A stretch of DNA of 64,000 nucleotides, from NCBI RefSeq assembly GCF_004563925.1, contig NZ_SPNJ01000003.1, positions 620,001 to 684,000 on the forward strand, written 5' to 3'. This stretch comes from Herbaspirillum sp. 3R11 (GTDB lineage Bacteria; Pseudomonadota; Gammaproteobacteria; Burkholderiales; Burkholderiaceae_D). Numbering within the stretch: the stretch's first letter is position 1; every line of letters starts with the position of its first letter. The notes beneath the pieces were generated by a model. It did not search any database and was not told the DNA's origin. It saw nothing but the letters and a program-made list of their open reading frames with translations. Below are positions 1-8,500 of this stretch, piece by piece. Both the position numbers and the translations under genes were made by a program.

Positions 1-439
1 CATCCGTCTGTTCGACGAGCGCTTCACGATCGACACGGTGCGCCAGGCTGAAGTCTCGCTGCTCATCGAAGGCGATGACGGCTTCCGTCTCGACGGCGTC
101 AGCTTCATGCGCGAGATCAGCCGCGATCCGCTTGACCTGGTGCAGCAAACCTGCGGTGCGCATCACCAGTATCCGGACGGCTTCATGCTGTTCCTTGGCA
201 CCATGTTTTCGCCGATCAAGGACCGTGGCGCAGCCGGTGCCGGCTTTACCCATCATCTGGGCGACCGCGTCACCATCGCCAGCCCGTCGCTGGGCGCGCT
301 CGTCAATCGCGTGCAACGCAGCGACGCCATCGCCCCCTGGACCTTCGGCATCCGCTCGCTCTATCGCTATCTGGCCGGGCGCGGCCTGACCGATTCAGTG
401 CCCACTTCAGTATCATCTTCCAGGAGAACAGCAGCATGA
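1..439 (+). CDS. xylX: 2-keto-3-deoxy-D-xylonate dehydratase, FAH family, C-terminal part
   Basis: Partial: the reading frame is open from base 2 and the start lies outside the window. About 145 residues of a fumarylacetoacetate-hydrolase-fold enzyme are seen, including ISRDPLDLV, HHQYPDG and LFLGTMFSP, closely matching what I remember of Caulobacter XylX. The known role is dehydration of 2-keto-3-deoxyxylonate to 2-ketoglutarate semialdehyde in the Weimberg pathway, in the cytoplasm. The identification is strengthened by xylB, xylC and xylD directly downstream. The last 12 or so residues (PTSVSSSRRTAA) look like a non-conserved tail. The TGA stop overlaps the xylB ATG in an ATGA, and AGGAGA at 422-427 serves the next gene. 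Confidence 0.85.
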   Translation, partial: IRLFDERFTIDTVRQAEVSLLIEGDDGFRLDGVSFMREISRDPLDLVQQTCGAHHQYPDGFMLFLGTMFSPIKDRGAAGAGFTHHLGDRVTIASPSLGALVNRVQRSDAIAPWTFGIRSLYRYLAGRGLTDSVPTSVSSSRRTAA

Positions 440-1275
440 CAGCATCACCATCGGCTTCCCTCGCGACCGCGCCGACCCCGCCGACCACATCTGCCGCGTC
501 GACACCCTTCGAGCACGCCGTCTACCGCAGCCTCGCCGGCAAACGCGTGGTCATCACCGGCGGCGGCACCGGCATCGGCGCCGCGCTGGTGGAAGCCTTC
601 GCCAGACAAGGTGCGCAGGTATTTTTCCTCGACATCGCCGAGCGCGAGTCGCGCGAACTGGAAGCCACGCTGCGCGACACGCCGTTGCCGCCGACCTTCC
701 TGCAGTGCGACCTGCTCGACCTGGACGCGCTGGCGGCTAGCTTTGTCGTCATTGAAAAGATGGCCGGCGCCGTCGACATCCTCATCAACAATGCCGCCAA
801 TGACGACCGCCACAAAGTCGCCGACGTCACGCCGGCTTATTGGGATGAGCGCATGGCGGTCAACCTGCGCCATCAGTTCTTTTGCGCACAGGCGGTTACG
901 CCCGGCATGCGTGAAATGGGCCGCGGCGTGATTCTGAATTTCGGTTCGATCTCGTGGCATCTGGCGTTGCCCGGACTGGCGCTGTACATGACGGCCAAGG
1001 CCGCCATCGAAGGATTGACGCGCGGCCTGGCGCGCGACCTCGGCGTGCACGGCATCCGGGTCAATTGCATCATCCCCGGCGCGGTGCGCACGCCGCGCCA
1101 GATGCGCCTGTGGCACAGCCCGGAAGAAGAAGCCAAGATCCTCGCATCGCAATGCCTGTACGAACGCGTCGATCCGCATGACGTCGCGGCGCTGGCGCTG
1201 TTCCTGGCATCCGACAGCGCATCGAAATGCTCCGGTCGCGACTACTTCGTCGACGCCGGCTGGTACGGCGCATGA
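436..1275 (+). CDS. xylB: D-xylose 1-dehydrogenase, SDR family
   Basis: 279-residue short-chain dehydrogenase predicted to oxidise D-xylose to D-xylonolactone with NAD(P)+. The nucleotide-binding motif GGGTGIG is at residues 42-48 and NNAAND at 118-123. The catalytic set is S171, Y184 and K188 (YMTAK). The core from about residue 30 closely follows the remembered Caulobacter XylB sequence (for example DDRHK, YWDER, NFGSISWHL). The first 28 residues are Thr/Ser/Pro/Ala-rich and look like a dispensable extension, but the ATG has a proper ribosome site and overlaps the xylX stop. The 3' end overlaps xylC in another ATGA, so translation is probably coupled. L-arabinose is an alternative substrate for this group. 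Confidence 0.88.
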   Translation: MTASPSASLATAPTPPTTSAASTPFEHAVYRSLAGKRVVITGGGTGIGAALVEAFARQGAQVFFLDIAERESRELEATLRDTPLPPTFLQCDLLDLDALAASFVVIEKMAGAVDILINNAANDDRHKVADVTPAYWDERMAVNLRHQFFCAQAVTPGMREMGRGVILNFGSISWHLALPGLALYMTAKAAIEGLTRGLARDLGVHGIRVNCIIPGAVRTPRQMRLWHSPEEEAKILASQCLYERVDPHDVAALALFLASDSASKCSGRDYFVDAGWYGA

Positions 1276-2153
1276 GCGCGCCCGCTCCGACCTGCGTGTG
1301 GCCGGTCGGCGCCGAACTGGGCGAGGGTCCGGTCTGGCATGCGGCGCAACAGGCGCTCTACTTCGTCGACATCAAGGGCCGCGCGCTCCATCGCTGCGAT
1401 GCTGACGGCGGCCATCGGGAAAGCTGGAGCACGCCGCAGCAGCCGGGTTTCGTGCTGCCCTGCGATGACGAAAATCTGCTGTGCGGCATGCAGGGCGGCC
1501 TTTATCAGTTCACTCCGGACACCGGAAGTTTCACGTTGCTGCAGCCGGTGGAACAAGACCTGCCGGGCAATCGGATCAACGACGGTTTCGTCGATCATCG
1601 CGGTCGCCTGTGGTTCGGCACCATGGATGACGCGGAAGAAAATCCGACCGGTTCGCTGTACCGCCGCGAGCGCGACATCCTGAAAAAACAGGACGACAAC
1701 TACGTCATCACCAACGGTCCGGCCATGAGCCCGGACGGCAAAACGCTATATCACACGGACACATTGCTGCGAACGGTATATGCTTTCGATGTCGACGCGG
1801 CGGGAAACTTGTCCGGCAAGCGCACGTTCACCATCATTGACGGCTCCGGTTACCCGGACGGCATGGCGGTGGATGCGGAAGGCTGCCTGTGGGTCGCCCT
1901 GTTCGGCGGGTGGCGCATCGAGCGCTTCCTGCCATCCGGGGAACTGATCGGCGTGCTTCCCTTCCCGTGCGCCAACATCACCAAGCTGGCCTTCGGCGGC
2001 GCTGACCTGCAGACCGTGCACGTCACCACTGCCTGGAAAGGCCTGTCGTCCGCCGAGCGCTTGCAGCAACCGCTCGCGGGCGGCTTGTTTTCGTTCCGCG
2101 CCGACACGCCGGGCCTGGCTCAACATTACATATCGACAGAGGTACAGAAGTGA
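1272..2153 (+). CDS. xylC: xylonolactonase, SMP-30/gluconolactonase family
   Basis: 293 residues from the ATG that overlaps the xylB stop. A longer reading starting at 1227 would run through xylB and is not credible. The protein is a six-bladed SMP-30/regucalcin-type propeller. Early Glu in LGEGPVW (E18), the WFGTMDD segment, NGPAMSPDG, YHTDTL and YPDGMAVDAEG carry the usual metal and active-site residues. The expected reaction is hydrolysis of D-xylono-lactone to D-xylonate, linking XylB and XylD. The xylD GTG start overlaps its TGA. Substrate is inferred from the operon; the family also opens glucono- and arabino-lactones. Confidence 0.86.
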   Translation: MSAPAPTCVWPVGAELGEGPVWHAAQQALYFVDIKGRALHRCDADGGHRESWSTPQQPGFVLPCDDENLLCGMQGGLYQFTPDTGSFTLLQPVEQDLPGNRINDGFVDHRGRLWFGTMDDAEENPTGSLYRRERDILKKQDDNYVITNGPAMSPDGKTLYHTDTLLRTVYAFDVDAAGNLSGKRTFTIIDGSGYPDGMAVDAEGCLWVALFGGWRIERFLPSGELIGVLPFPCANITKLAFGGADLQTVHVTTAWKGLSSAERLQQPLAGGLFSFRADTPGLAQHYISTEVQK

Positions 2154-3934
2154 CAAATCAATCGCAGACACCACGCCGTTTCCGCTCCCAGGACTGGTTC
2201 GACAATCCGGACCACATCGACATGACGGCGTTGTATCTGGAACGGTTCATGAACTACGGCATCACCGCCGAGGAACTGCGCTCCGGCCGTCCCATCATCG
2301 GCATCGCCCAGAGCGGCAGCGACATCAGCCCCTGTAACCGCATCCATCTGGAACTGGCGCGCCGCGTGCGCGACGGCATCCGCGACGCCGGCGGCATCCC
2401 GATGGAATTCCCGCTGCATCCGATTTTTGAGAACTGCCGTCGCCCGACTGCGGCGATCGACCGCAACCTGTCCTACCTCGGCCTGGTGGAAATCCTGCAT
2501 GGCTATCCGATCGACGCCGTGGTGCTGACCACTGGCTGCGACAAGACCACGCCGGCGCAGATCATGGCCGCCTCCACCGTCGACATCCCGGCCATCGTAC
2601 TGTCGGGCGGTCCGATGCTGGACGGCTGGATGGACGGCGAACTGGTCGGCTCCGGCGCCGCCATCTGGAAGGGCCGCCGCCAGTTGTCCGCAGGCCAGAT
2701 CGACAATGAAAAATTCCTCGAGATCGCCGCCGCCTCGGCGCCCTCGTCCGGCCACTGCAACACCATGGGCACCGCCTCGACCATGAACGCCATGGCCGAA
2801 GCGCTCGGCATGTCGCTGACCGGCTGTTCCGCAATTCCCGCGCCGTATCGCGAGCGCGGACAGATGGCCTACGAAACCGGTCGCCGCATCGTCGGCATGG
2901 CGTATGAAGACCTGCGTCCGTCGGCGATCCTGACGCGCGACGCCTTCCTCGACGCCATCGTGGTCAACGCCGCCATCGGCGGCTCCACCAACGCCCAGCC
3001 GCACATCATGGCGATGGCGCGCCACGCCGGCGTCGAACTGCATTCCGATGACTGGATGAAATACGGCTACGACGTGCCGCTGCTGCTCAACATGCAACCG
3101 GCCGGAAAATATCTGGGCGAGCGCTTCCACCGCGCCGGCGGCGTGCCGGCCATCATGTGGGAACTGCAACAGGCCGGCAAGCTGCGCGCCAATCGTCTCA
3201 CCGCCGGCGGCAAGACCATGGCGCAAAACCTCGAAGGCCGCGAAAGCCACGACCGCGAAGTGGTGTTCCCTTTTGCAGCACCGATGCGCGAACGCGCCGG
3301 CTTCCTGGTCCTCAAGGGCAACCTGTTCGACTTCGCCATCATGAAGACCAGCGTCATCTCGGACACCTTCCGCGAACGCTATCTGAACACACCGGGCAGC
3401 GAAGGCATCTTCGAATGCAATGCAGCGGTATTCGACGGCTCCGACGATTACCACGCGCGCATCAACGATCCTGCGCTCGGCATCGACGAGAACACCATCC
3501 TGGTGATCCGCGGCGCCGGTCCGGTCGGCTGGCCCGGCTCGGCCGAGGTGGTCAACATGCAACCGCCTGACGCACTGCTGCGCCGTGGCATCACGACCCT
3601 GCCGACACTCGGCGACGGTCGCCAGTCGGGCACCTCGGATAGTCCGTCGATCCTGAACGCGTCTCCCGAAAGCGCGGTCGGTGGCGGTCTCGCCTATCTA
3701 CATACGGGCGACAAGATCCGCATCGACCTCAACACCGGCCGTTGCGACATGCTGATCAGCGATGAAGAACTGGCCAAACGCAAGGCCGAGGGTATCCCTG
3801 CAGTCCCGGCCAGCCAGACGCCGTGGCAGGAGATTTATCGCGACACCGTCGGCCAGCTCGAGACCGGCGCCGTCATGGAACTGGCGGTCAAGTATCAGGG
3901 CATTGCCAAGGTTCTGCCGCGTCACAATCACTGA
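2150..3934 (+). CDS. xylD: D-xylonate dehydratase, IlvD/Edd family
   Basis: 594 residues beginning at a GTG whose last bases overlap the xylC TGA; AGAGG lies just upstream inside xylC. It belongs to the IlvD/Edd [Fe-S] dehydratases. Candidate cluster cysteines are C62 (SPCNR), C130 (TTGCDK) and C203 (GHCNT), the spacing I recall for Caulobacter xylonate dehydratase. The opening RRFRSQDWFDNPDHIDM and the ending LPRHNH also match that enzyme. It should convert D-xylonate to 2-keto-3-deoxyxylonate, which XylX then dehydrates. It is the last gene of the operon and is followed by a strong terminator. L-arabonate dehydratases are close relatives, so activity on both acids is possible. Confidence 0.9.
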   Translation: MTNQSQTPRRFRSQDWFDNPDHIDMTALYLERFMNYGITAEELRSGRPIIGIAQSGSDISPCNRIHLELARRVRDGIRDAGGIPMEFPLHPIFENCRRPTAAIDRNLSYLGLVEILHGYPIDAVVLTTGCDKTTPAQIMAASTVDIPAIVLSGGPMLDGWMDGELVGSGAAIWKGRRQLSAGQIDNEKFLEIAAASAPSSGHCNTMGTASTMNAMAEALGMSLTGCSAIPAPYRERGQMAYETGRRIVGMAYEDLRPSAILTRDAFLDAIVVNAAIGGSTNAQPHIMAMARHAGVELHSDDWMKYGYDVPLLLNMQPAGKYLGERFHRAGGVPAIMWELQQAGKLRANRLTAGGKTMAQNLEGRESHDREVVFPFAAPMRERAGFLVLKGNLFDFAIMKTSVISDTFRERYLNTPGSEGIFECNAAVFDGSDDYHARINDPALGIDENTILVIRGAGPVGWPGSAEVVNMQPPDALLRRGITTLPTLGDGRQSGTSDSPSILNASPESAVGGGLAYLHTGDKIRIDLNTGRCDMLISDEELAKRKAEGIPAVPASQTPWQEIYRDTVGQLETGAVMELAVKYQGIAKVLPRHNH

Positions 3935-4018
3935 CGCGCACTGTCGCGACGACGGTCTGGCCCTGCTCGCAGGCCTGTCCGTCGCCGGATTCTGCAGCCA
4001 GTCCTGTTTCCATTGCAA

Positions 4019-4040
4019 GCGCCCTTCGGGGCGCTTTTTT
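4019..4040 (+). terminator. rho-independent terminator of the xyl operon
   Basis: GCGCCC-TTCG-GGGCGC (4019-4034) with a UUCG tetraloop is followed by six T. It lies 85 bases after the xylD stop. Confidence 0.92.
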
Positions 4041-4080
4041 ATTGCTGATTTCCACAGTGAAACAGCAAATCGGGCCTTCT

Positions 4081-4110
4081 TAGACGACTGGTCTAATTTT
4101 AGGCTATGAT
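4081..4110 (+). promoter_or_regulatory. NemR-box-like operator and -10 of the alkene reductase gene
   Basis: TAGAC-GACTG-GTCTA at 4081-4095 is an inverted repeat with perfect 5-bp arms. It resembles the E. coli NemR box (TAGAC...GTCTA), which controls an Old Yellow Enzyme. A good -10 (TATGAT, 4105-4110) follows, so a bound repressor would cover the -35 region. No TetR-type gene is present within the window, so the regulator would act from elsewhere. Confidence 0.6.
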
Positions 4111-4171
4111 GAACCGTCGGCTTTATTTCGGCTGTTGCATTTGTCGTATGCATCGGGCTGCAAAGCTTCAG

Positions 4172-4196
4172 AGACAGTGATCTCACTGTCTTTTTT
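4172..4196 (+). terminator. terminator-like hairpin in the nemA leader
   Basis: AGACAGTGA (4172-4180) pairs with TCACTGTCT (4183-4191); the innermost pairs must open to form a loop. A run of six T follows (4191-4196). It lies between the predicted promoter and the start codon at 4228, so it would end transcripts before the gene unless read through. Attenuation is an inference. Confidence 0.55.
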
Positions 4197-4227
4197 ATTC
4201 TGCTTTCATTTTTATTGAAGGATATCC

Positions 4228-5319
4228 ATGACTTCCTTGTTCGATCCCATCAAGCTCGGCGACATCTCGCTCGCCAATCGTTTCGTCATGGCGCCGCTGA
4301 CACGCAGCCGCGCCGTTGAAGGCTTCAAACCCGGCCCGCTCACGGTGGAGTACTACCGCCAACGGGCCACAGCCGGCCTGATCATTGCCGAAGCGACGCA
4401 AATCACCCAGATGGGCCAGGGTTACCTCAATACGCCCGGCATTTACTCTCCTGAACAGGTAGCTGCATGGCGCGAAGTCACCAGCGCGGTGCACGCAGCC
4501 GGCGGCAAGATCGTGCTGCAGCTGTGGCACGTCGGCCGTATCTCGCACACTTCGTTCCTGCCGGGCGGTGTCGCGCCGGTATCGTCAACCAACCGTGCCG
4601 CCAACGCCAAGACCTTCACCACCGAGGGTTATAGCGACGTATCGACGCCGCGCGCCTTGCGCGACGACGAGTTGCCGGCGTTGGTCGAGGACTACCGCAA
4701 GGCGGCGCGCAACGCCATCGACGCCGGTTTCGACGGCGTTGAAGTGCATGCCGCCAACACCTACTTGCTGGAACAGTTCCTGCGCGACAGCGTCAACGAT
4801 CGCACCGGTCCTTACGGCGGCAGCATCGAGAACCGCGCGCGCCTGTTGCTCGAAGTCGTGCAAGCAGTCACCAAGGAAGTCGGCGCAGGCCGCACCGGCA
4901 TTCGCCTGAGCCCGATGACAACCTTCAACGACACCGCCATCGACAGCGATCCGCAAGCGCTCTACAACTATGTGGTGGAACAGATCGCGCCACTGGGCCT
5001 GGCCTATCTGCATGTGATCGAAGGCGAAACCGGCGGCGTGCGTGTGCCTGAAGGTGCAGCGGTGAAGTTTGACTACGCCGCATTGCGCAGCCGCTTCCCG
5101 GGCGTCTTCGTCGTCAACAACGGCTTCGACGGCGCTGAAGGACAAGCTACCGTGGAAGCCGGCAAGGCGGATGCCATCGCCTTCGGCCGTCCGTTCATCG
5201 CCAACCCGGACCTGGTGCGCCGCGTGCGCGAATCCAAGCCGCTCAATCCGCTGAACCCGGACACCTTGTACGGCGGCGGCGCTGAAGGCTACACCGACTA
5301 TCCGGCGCTGACGGCGTAG
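4228..5319 (+). CDS. nemA: N-ethylmaleimide reductase / alkene reductase (Old Yellow Enzyme)
   Basis: 363 residues, the usual length for the NemA/OYE family of cytoplasmic FMN enzymes. These reduce activated C=C bonds, quinones, maleimides and nitro compounds with NAD(P)H. Visible signatures are MAPLTRSRA (21-29), QLWHVGRISH (98-107) and the active-site stretch H174/N177/Y179 in EVHAANTYLLEQFL. The flavin-binding segment near the C-terminus reads IAFGRPFIANPDL. It is a single gene between two terminators. Upstream are a NemR-like operator and a leader hairpin, suggesting induction by electrophiles. GGATATCC precedes the ATG as a ribosome site (AAGGA). Confidence 0.9.
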   Translation: MTSLFDPIKLGDISLANRFVMAPLTRSRAVEGFKPGPLTVEYYRQRATAGLIIAEATQITQMGQGYLNTPGIYSPEQVAAWREVTSAVHAAGGKIVLQLWHVGRISHTSFLPGGVAPVSSTNRAANAKTFTTEGYSDVSTPRALRDDELPALVEDYRKAARNAIDAGFDGVEVHAANTYLLEQFLRDSVNDRTGPYGGSIENRARLLLEVVQAVTKEVGAGRTGIRLSPMTTFNDTAIDSDPQALYNYVVEQIAPLGLAYLHVIEGETGGVRVPEGAAVKFDYAALRSRFPGVFVVNNGFDGAEGQATVEAGKADAIAFGRPFIANPDLVRRVRESKPLNPLNPDTLYGGGAEGYTDYPALTA

Positions 5320-5349
5320 TCATTGCAGTTGGTAGTGTGCGTTGAAGGG

Positions 5350-5376
5350 GCCCTCGACATTGTCGGGGGCTTTTTT
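5350..5376 (+). terminator. rho-independent terminator of nemA
   Basis: GCCCTCGA pairs with TCGGGGGC (one G-T pair) around a short loop, followed by six T (5371-5376). Confidence 0.85.
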
Positions 5377-5421
5377 ATTGCCTCTTCATAACGAGATGGA
5401 TAGCGGATATGCAATGCACGG

Positions 5422-5451
5422 AAAAATCTGACGGCCGCCAAAAATCTGACG
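5422..5451. repeat. direct repeat of AAAAATCTGACG in the 5320-5699 gap
   Basis: A perfect 12-mer AAAAATCTGACG occurs at 5422-5433 and 5440-5451, starts 18 bp apart. It lies in the 380-bp AT-richer gap before the DUF3311/symporter genes. The rest of the gap holds the nemA terminator and the promoter described next; I see no convincing gene. The repeats could be activator sites, which is a guess from position. Confidence 0.5.
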
Positions 5452-5640
5452 TTTCACTGACAAAAATGCGAATGAATTTTCAGGCATCGACAGCAGGCCT
5501 TTCAATATCTGGATTTCCTCGCAAACTGAACGCAAGCAGCATTTTCTGGAATCTCGCAAACCCAACGCCATAGCGGCTTTCCATCCGTAGTAACAGCCCT
5601 AAAAACGATTGCACCGCAAACAGAAATTATCGATCCTCTC

Positions 5641-5646
5641 TATAAT
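5641..5646 (+). promoter_or_regulatory. -10 element (TATAAT) of the DUF3311/symporter operon
   Basis: A consensus TATAAT lies 54 bases before the DUF3311 start codon. No clear -35 hexamer at 16-18 bp spacing is visible, which fits an activator-dependent promoter. Confidence 0.5.
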
Positions 5647-5699
5647 TGCGCTGCAATTTTTATAACAATCCTTCCACCAAAAGTATGAGGAGAATTTCT

Positions 5700-5879
5700 A
5701 TGCGGCTCTTACTCCTGTTGCCGTTCATTGGTCTATTGTGGGTCCCGTTTTACAACGACGAATTGCCCACGCTGCTTGGCTTCCCGTTTTTCTACTGGTA
5801 TCAGTTCGCGTGGGTTCCGCTCACCGCGCTGATCATCTGGATCGTCTATAAAGACGGTCTCAAAAAGGGAGTCGAATAA
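5700..5879 (+). CDS. DUF3311 small membrane protein, symporter partner
   Basis: 59 residues from the ATG at 5700, which has GAGGAGAA 8 bases upstream. A longer reading from 5646 would start inside the -10 region and is rejected. Two hydrophobic helices are seen (about residues 2-15 and 30-48), with NDELPTLLGFPFFYWYQ between them, typical of DUF3311. Such proteins usually sit immediately before sodium:solute symporter genes and are thought to be accessory subunits. Here the TAA shares its last A with the symporter ATG. The function of the small protein itself is not known to me. Confidence 0.85.
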   Translation: MRLLLLLPFIGLLWVPFYNDELPTLLGFPFFYWYQFAWVPLTALIIWIVYKDGLKKGVE

Positions 5880-7381
5880 TGAATTCCTCTTCCATCAACT
5901 GGACGGCGCTCGGCGTCTTCATCTTCTTCTTCGCACTGGTCACCGTGATGGGCTTCTGGGCCTCGCGCTGGCAAAGCGGCGGCAAAGCCAACAAGGGTGC
6001 GCACCTCGACGAATGGGGTCTGGGCGGCCGTAACTTCGGCACCTGGATTACCTGGTTCCTGGTCGGCGGCGACTTCTACACCGCCTATACCGTGATCGCG
6101 GTGCCGGCGCTGGTGTATGCGGTCGGCGCTTATGGCTTCTTCGCGCTGCCGTACACGATCCTGGTCTATCCGATCGTGTTCCTGATCATGCCGAAGCTGT
6201 GGCACGCTGCGCACAAGGCCGGTCACGTCACGGCTGCCGACGTCGTCTTCGGCCGCTACAAGTCGCGCAAGCTGGAGCTCGCCATCGCCCTGACCGGCGT
6301 CGTTGCGACCATGCCCTACATCGCGCTGCAACTGATCGGCATGGAAGTCGTCATCAAGGCGCTCGGCGTCACCGGTGAACTTCCCCTGCTGGCGGCCTTC
6401 GTGATCCTGGCGCTGTACACCTATTCGGCCGGCCTGCGCGCACCTGCGCTGATCGCCTTCGTCAAGGACCTGATGATCTACATCGTGGTGCTGGTGGCGG
6501 TGGTGCTGGTGCCGATGAAACTGGGCGGCTACGGCGTGGTGTTCGCTTCGGCGCGCGATGCGTTTGCAGCCAAGGGCGGCGCCACCGGCCTGACACTCAA
6601 GCCGGCGCAGTTCCTGCCGTTTGCTTCGCTGGCGCTGGGTTCGGCCATGGCGGCCTTCATGTATCCGCATACACTGACCGGCATCTTCGCGGCCAAGAGT
6701 GCCGACACGATCCGCAAGAACGCCGTGTTCCTGCCTGCGTACACCGTGCTGCTCGGCTTGATCGCGCTGCTGGGCTACATGGCCTACGCGGCTGGCGTCA
6801 AGGTTGAAGCCAACAATGACGTCGTGCCTGCACTGTTCAACGCCATGTTCCCGAGCTGGTTCAGCGGCTTTGCGTTTGCGGCAATCGCCATCGGCGCACT
6901 GGTGCCGGCGGCGGTGATGTCGATCGGCGCTGCCAACCTGTTCACGCGCAACTTCTGGAAGCCCTACGTGAACCCGAACGTGTCGCCGCAGGGTGAAGCC
7001 AAGGTCGCCAAGATCGTCTCGCTGGTGGTGAAGTTCGGCGCGCTGGTGTTCATCCTCTTCCTGCCGACCAAGTTCGCGCTTGATCTGCAGTTGCTGGGCG
7101 GCGTGTGGATCCTGCAAACCTTCCCGGCGCTGGTTTTCGGCCTGTTCATCGGCTGGTTCGGCGCCAACGCGCTGCTGACCGGCTGGGCCGTCGGCATCGT
7201 CGGCGGCAGCTGGCTGGCGTACGCGGACGGCATCAAGCCGGTGCATACCTTCCACATCGGTGCTGATTCCTACACGCTCTACACCGGTCTGATCGCTCTC
7301 GCGCTCAACATCGTTGTGGCCGTGGTGGTGCAGCTGGTGTTCGGCAAAGGCGGCGCGCAAGCGCCGGCGCTCAAACGCTGA
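5879..7381 (+). CDS. sodium:solute symporter family permease
   Basis: 500 residues, a typical SSS-family inner-membrane carrier with about 13 predicted helices, for example around 15-32, 67-90, 145-170, 200-222 and 450-475. FLVGGDFYTAYT and the segment SGFAFAAIAIGALVPAAVMSIGA resemble the sodium-site helices of the family. It is translated together with the DUF3311 protein. The pair resembles monocarboxylate/short-chain acid permeases, but no catabolic gene is attached in this operon, so the substrate cannot be given. A strong terminator follows at once. Confidence 0.85.
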   Translation: MNSSSINWTALGVFIFFFALVTVMGFWASRWQSGGKANKGAHLDEWGLGGRNFGTWITWFLVGGDFYTAYTVIAVPALVYAVGAYGFFALPYTILVYPIVFLIMPKLWHAAHKAGHVTAADVVFGRYKSRKLELAIALTGVVATMPYIALQLIGMEVVIKALGVTGELPLLAAFVILALYTYSAGLRAPALIAFVKDLMIYIVVLVAVVLVPMKLGGYGVVFASARDAFAAKGGATGLTLKPAQFLPFASLALGSAMAAFMYPHTLTGIFAAKSADTIRKNAVFLPAYTVLLGLIALLGYMAYAAGVKVEANNDVVPALFNAMFPSWFSGFAFAAIAIGALVPAAVMSIGAANLFTRNFWKPYVNPNVSPQGEAKVAKIVSLVVKFGALVFILFLPTKFALDLQLLGGVWILQTFPALVFGLFIGWFGANALLTGWAVGIVGGSWLAYADGIKPVHTFHIGADSYTLYTGLIALALNIVVAVVVQLVFGKGGAQAPALKR

Positions 7382-7407
7382 TCCACAAGGATTAGCGATG
7401 CTGCAAA

Positions 7408-7438
7408 GCGCCCCTCCCTGCGAGGGGCGCTTTTTTTT
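7408..7438 (+). terminator. rho-independent terminator of the symporter gene
   Basis: GCGCCCCTC (7408-7416) pairs perfectly with GAGGGGCGC (7422-7430), followed by eight T. It also separates this operon from the convergent LysR gene. Confidence 0.95.
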
Positions 7439-7444
7439 ACGCGC

Positions 7445-8359
7445 TCACTTGCTCCTGATCCCCGGCGGCAGAGGAAAGTCGCGCGCCAGGATGTCTTTGA
7501 TGAATTGCTGAACCGCCTTGATCCGCGGCATGAAACAGCGCTCGCGATGCACCGTCATCCAGATGGTGCGTTTCACGTCGATCTGGTCCACCAGCAGCGC
7601 GCGCAAACCGAATCGCTCCGCATTGGAAAACGCCGGCAGCATGACGATGCCACCACCCTCGGCTGCGGCAAACAATTGGGCAATCATGCTCGATGAATGA
7701 AACACCACCGGCGGATTCTTGATCGCCTCTTCCAGCCAACGCACCGTATTGAGTTGAATCAGGTCGTCGACATACGACACGAACTGATGATCCCTGAGTT
7801 CGCCGACCGAACCCGGCACGCCGTGGCGGGCGAGGTAGCTTTCCGAGGCATAGAGATGGAGCGGAAACGCCCCCACCGGCTCCACCTCCAGCCCCTTGCC
7901 TTCGGACGGAAAGAAGCTCAGGAAAACATCCGCTTCACGCTGGCTCACATGGACCAGTTGCGTGGAGGTGACGAGTTCGATCTGGATCAGCGGATAGCGC
8001 TCCTTGAAGCTGACGAATTGCCGCGACAGATAAAGCGAGGCGATGCCTTCCATGGTAGCGATGCGCACCGGACCGGACGGAATGCGCGAGGTGCCGGACA
8101 AGGATTCGGTGATCGCCAGCGCGCCGGATTCCATGGCTTCGACATGCTCCAGCAACTCGCGTCCCTTCACCGTGATGTGGAATCCCTGATGGTCCCTTTC
8201 GAATACCGGCGCATTGAGAATCGCCTCCAGATGGGCGATACGACGGCTGATGGTGGAATGATCCACACGCAGTTTGGCGGCGGCGCCGGACAGCGTCCCG
8301 GCGCGCGCTACCTCGAGGAAGATACGCAGGTCATTCCAATTGGGGCTTTTTGTGCTCAT
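7445..8359 (-). CDS. LysR-family transcriptional regulator, divergent from the nitrilase operon
   Basis: 304 residues from the ATG at 8359; a TTG two codons upstream is an alternative and neither has a strong ribosome site. The N-terminal winged helix is clear: WNDLRIFLEVARAGTLSGAA then LRVDHSTISRRIAHLE. The periplasmic-binding-like effector domain runs from about residue 95 to 300. It belongs to the LysR group that has a His in the recognition helix (VDHSTISRR). It is divergent from the DUF485/symporter/nitrilase operon, with several palindromes between, so it is the likely regulator of that operon. The inducer is unknown, plausibly a nitrile or its acid. Confidence 0.87.
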   Translation of the reverse strand: MSTKSPNWNDLRIFLEVARAGTLSGAAAKLRVDHSTISRRIAHLEAILNAPVFERDHQGFHITVKGRELLEHVEAMESGALAITESLSGTSRIPSGPVRIATMEGIASLYLSRQFVSFKERYPLIQIELVTSTQLVHVSQREADVFLSFFPSEGKGLEVEPVGAFPLHLYASESYLARHGVPGSVGELRDHQFVSYVDDLIQLNTVRWLEEAIKNPPVVFHSSSMIAQLFAAAEGGGIVMLPAFSNAERFGLRALLVDQIDVKRTIWMTVHRERCFMPRIKAVQQFIKDILARDFPLPPGIRSK

Positions 8360-8500
8360 CTGCAATTTCGCAATGGGTTATCCGGCAACTCGCCGAATAA
8401 ACAGTATATCGCAGCAGAAATCCTCCGCATCGAGCCTCATATCGAGCACGATAAATGTGCATTCGCAGCAATTTACGCACCGAAATAGTAAAAAATACCC

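Noticed and set aside
5386-5571. 61-residue minus-strand open frame in the nemA-DUF3311 gap
   Set aside because: No ribosome site or recognisable domain, and Cys/Phe-rich composition unlike the neighbours. It overlaps the direct repeats.
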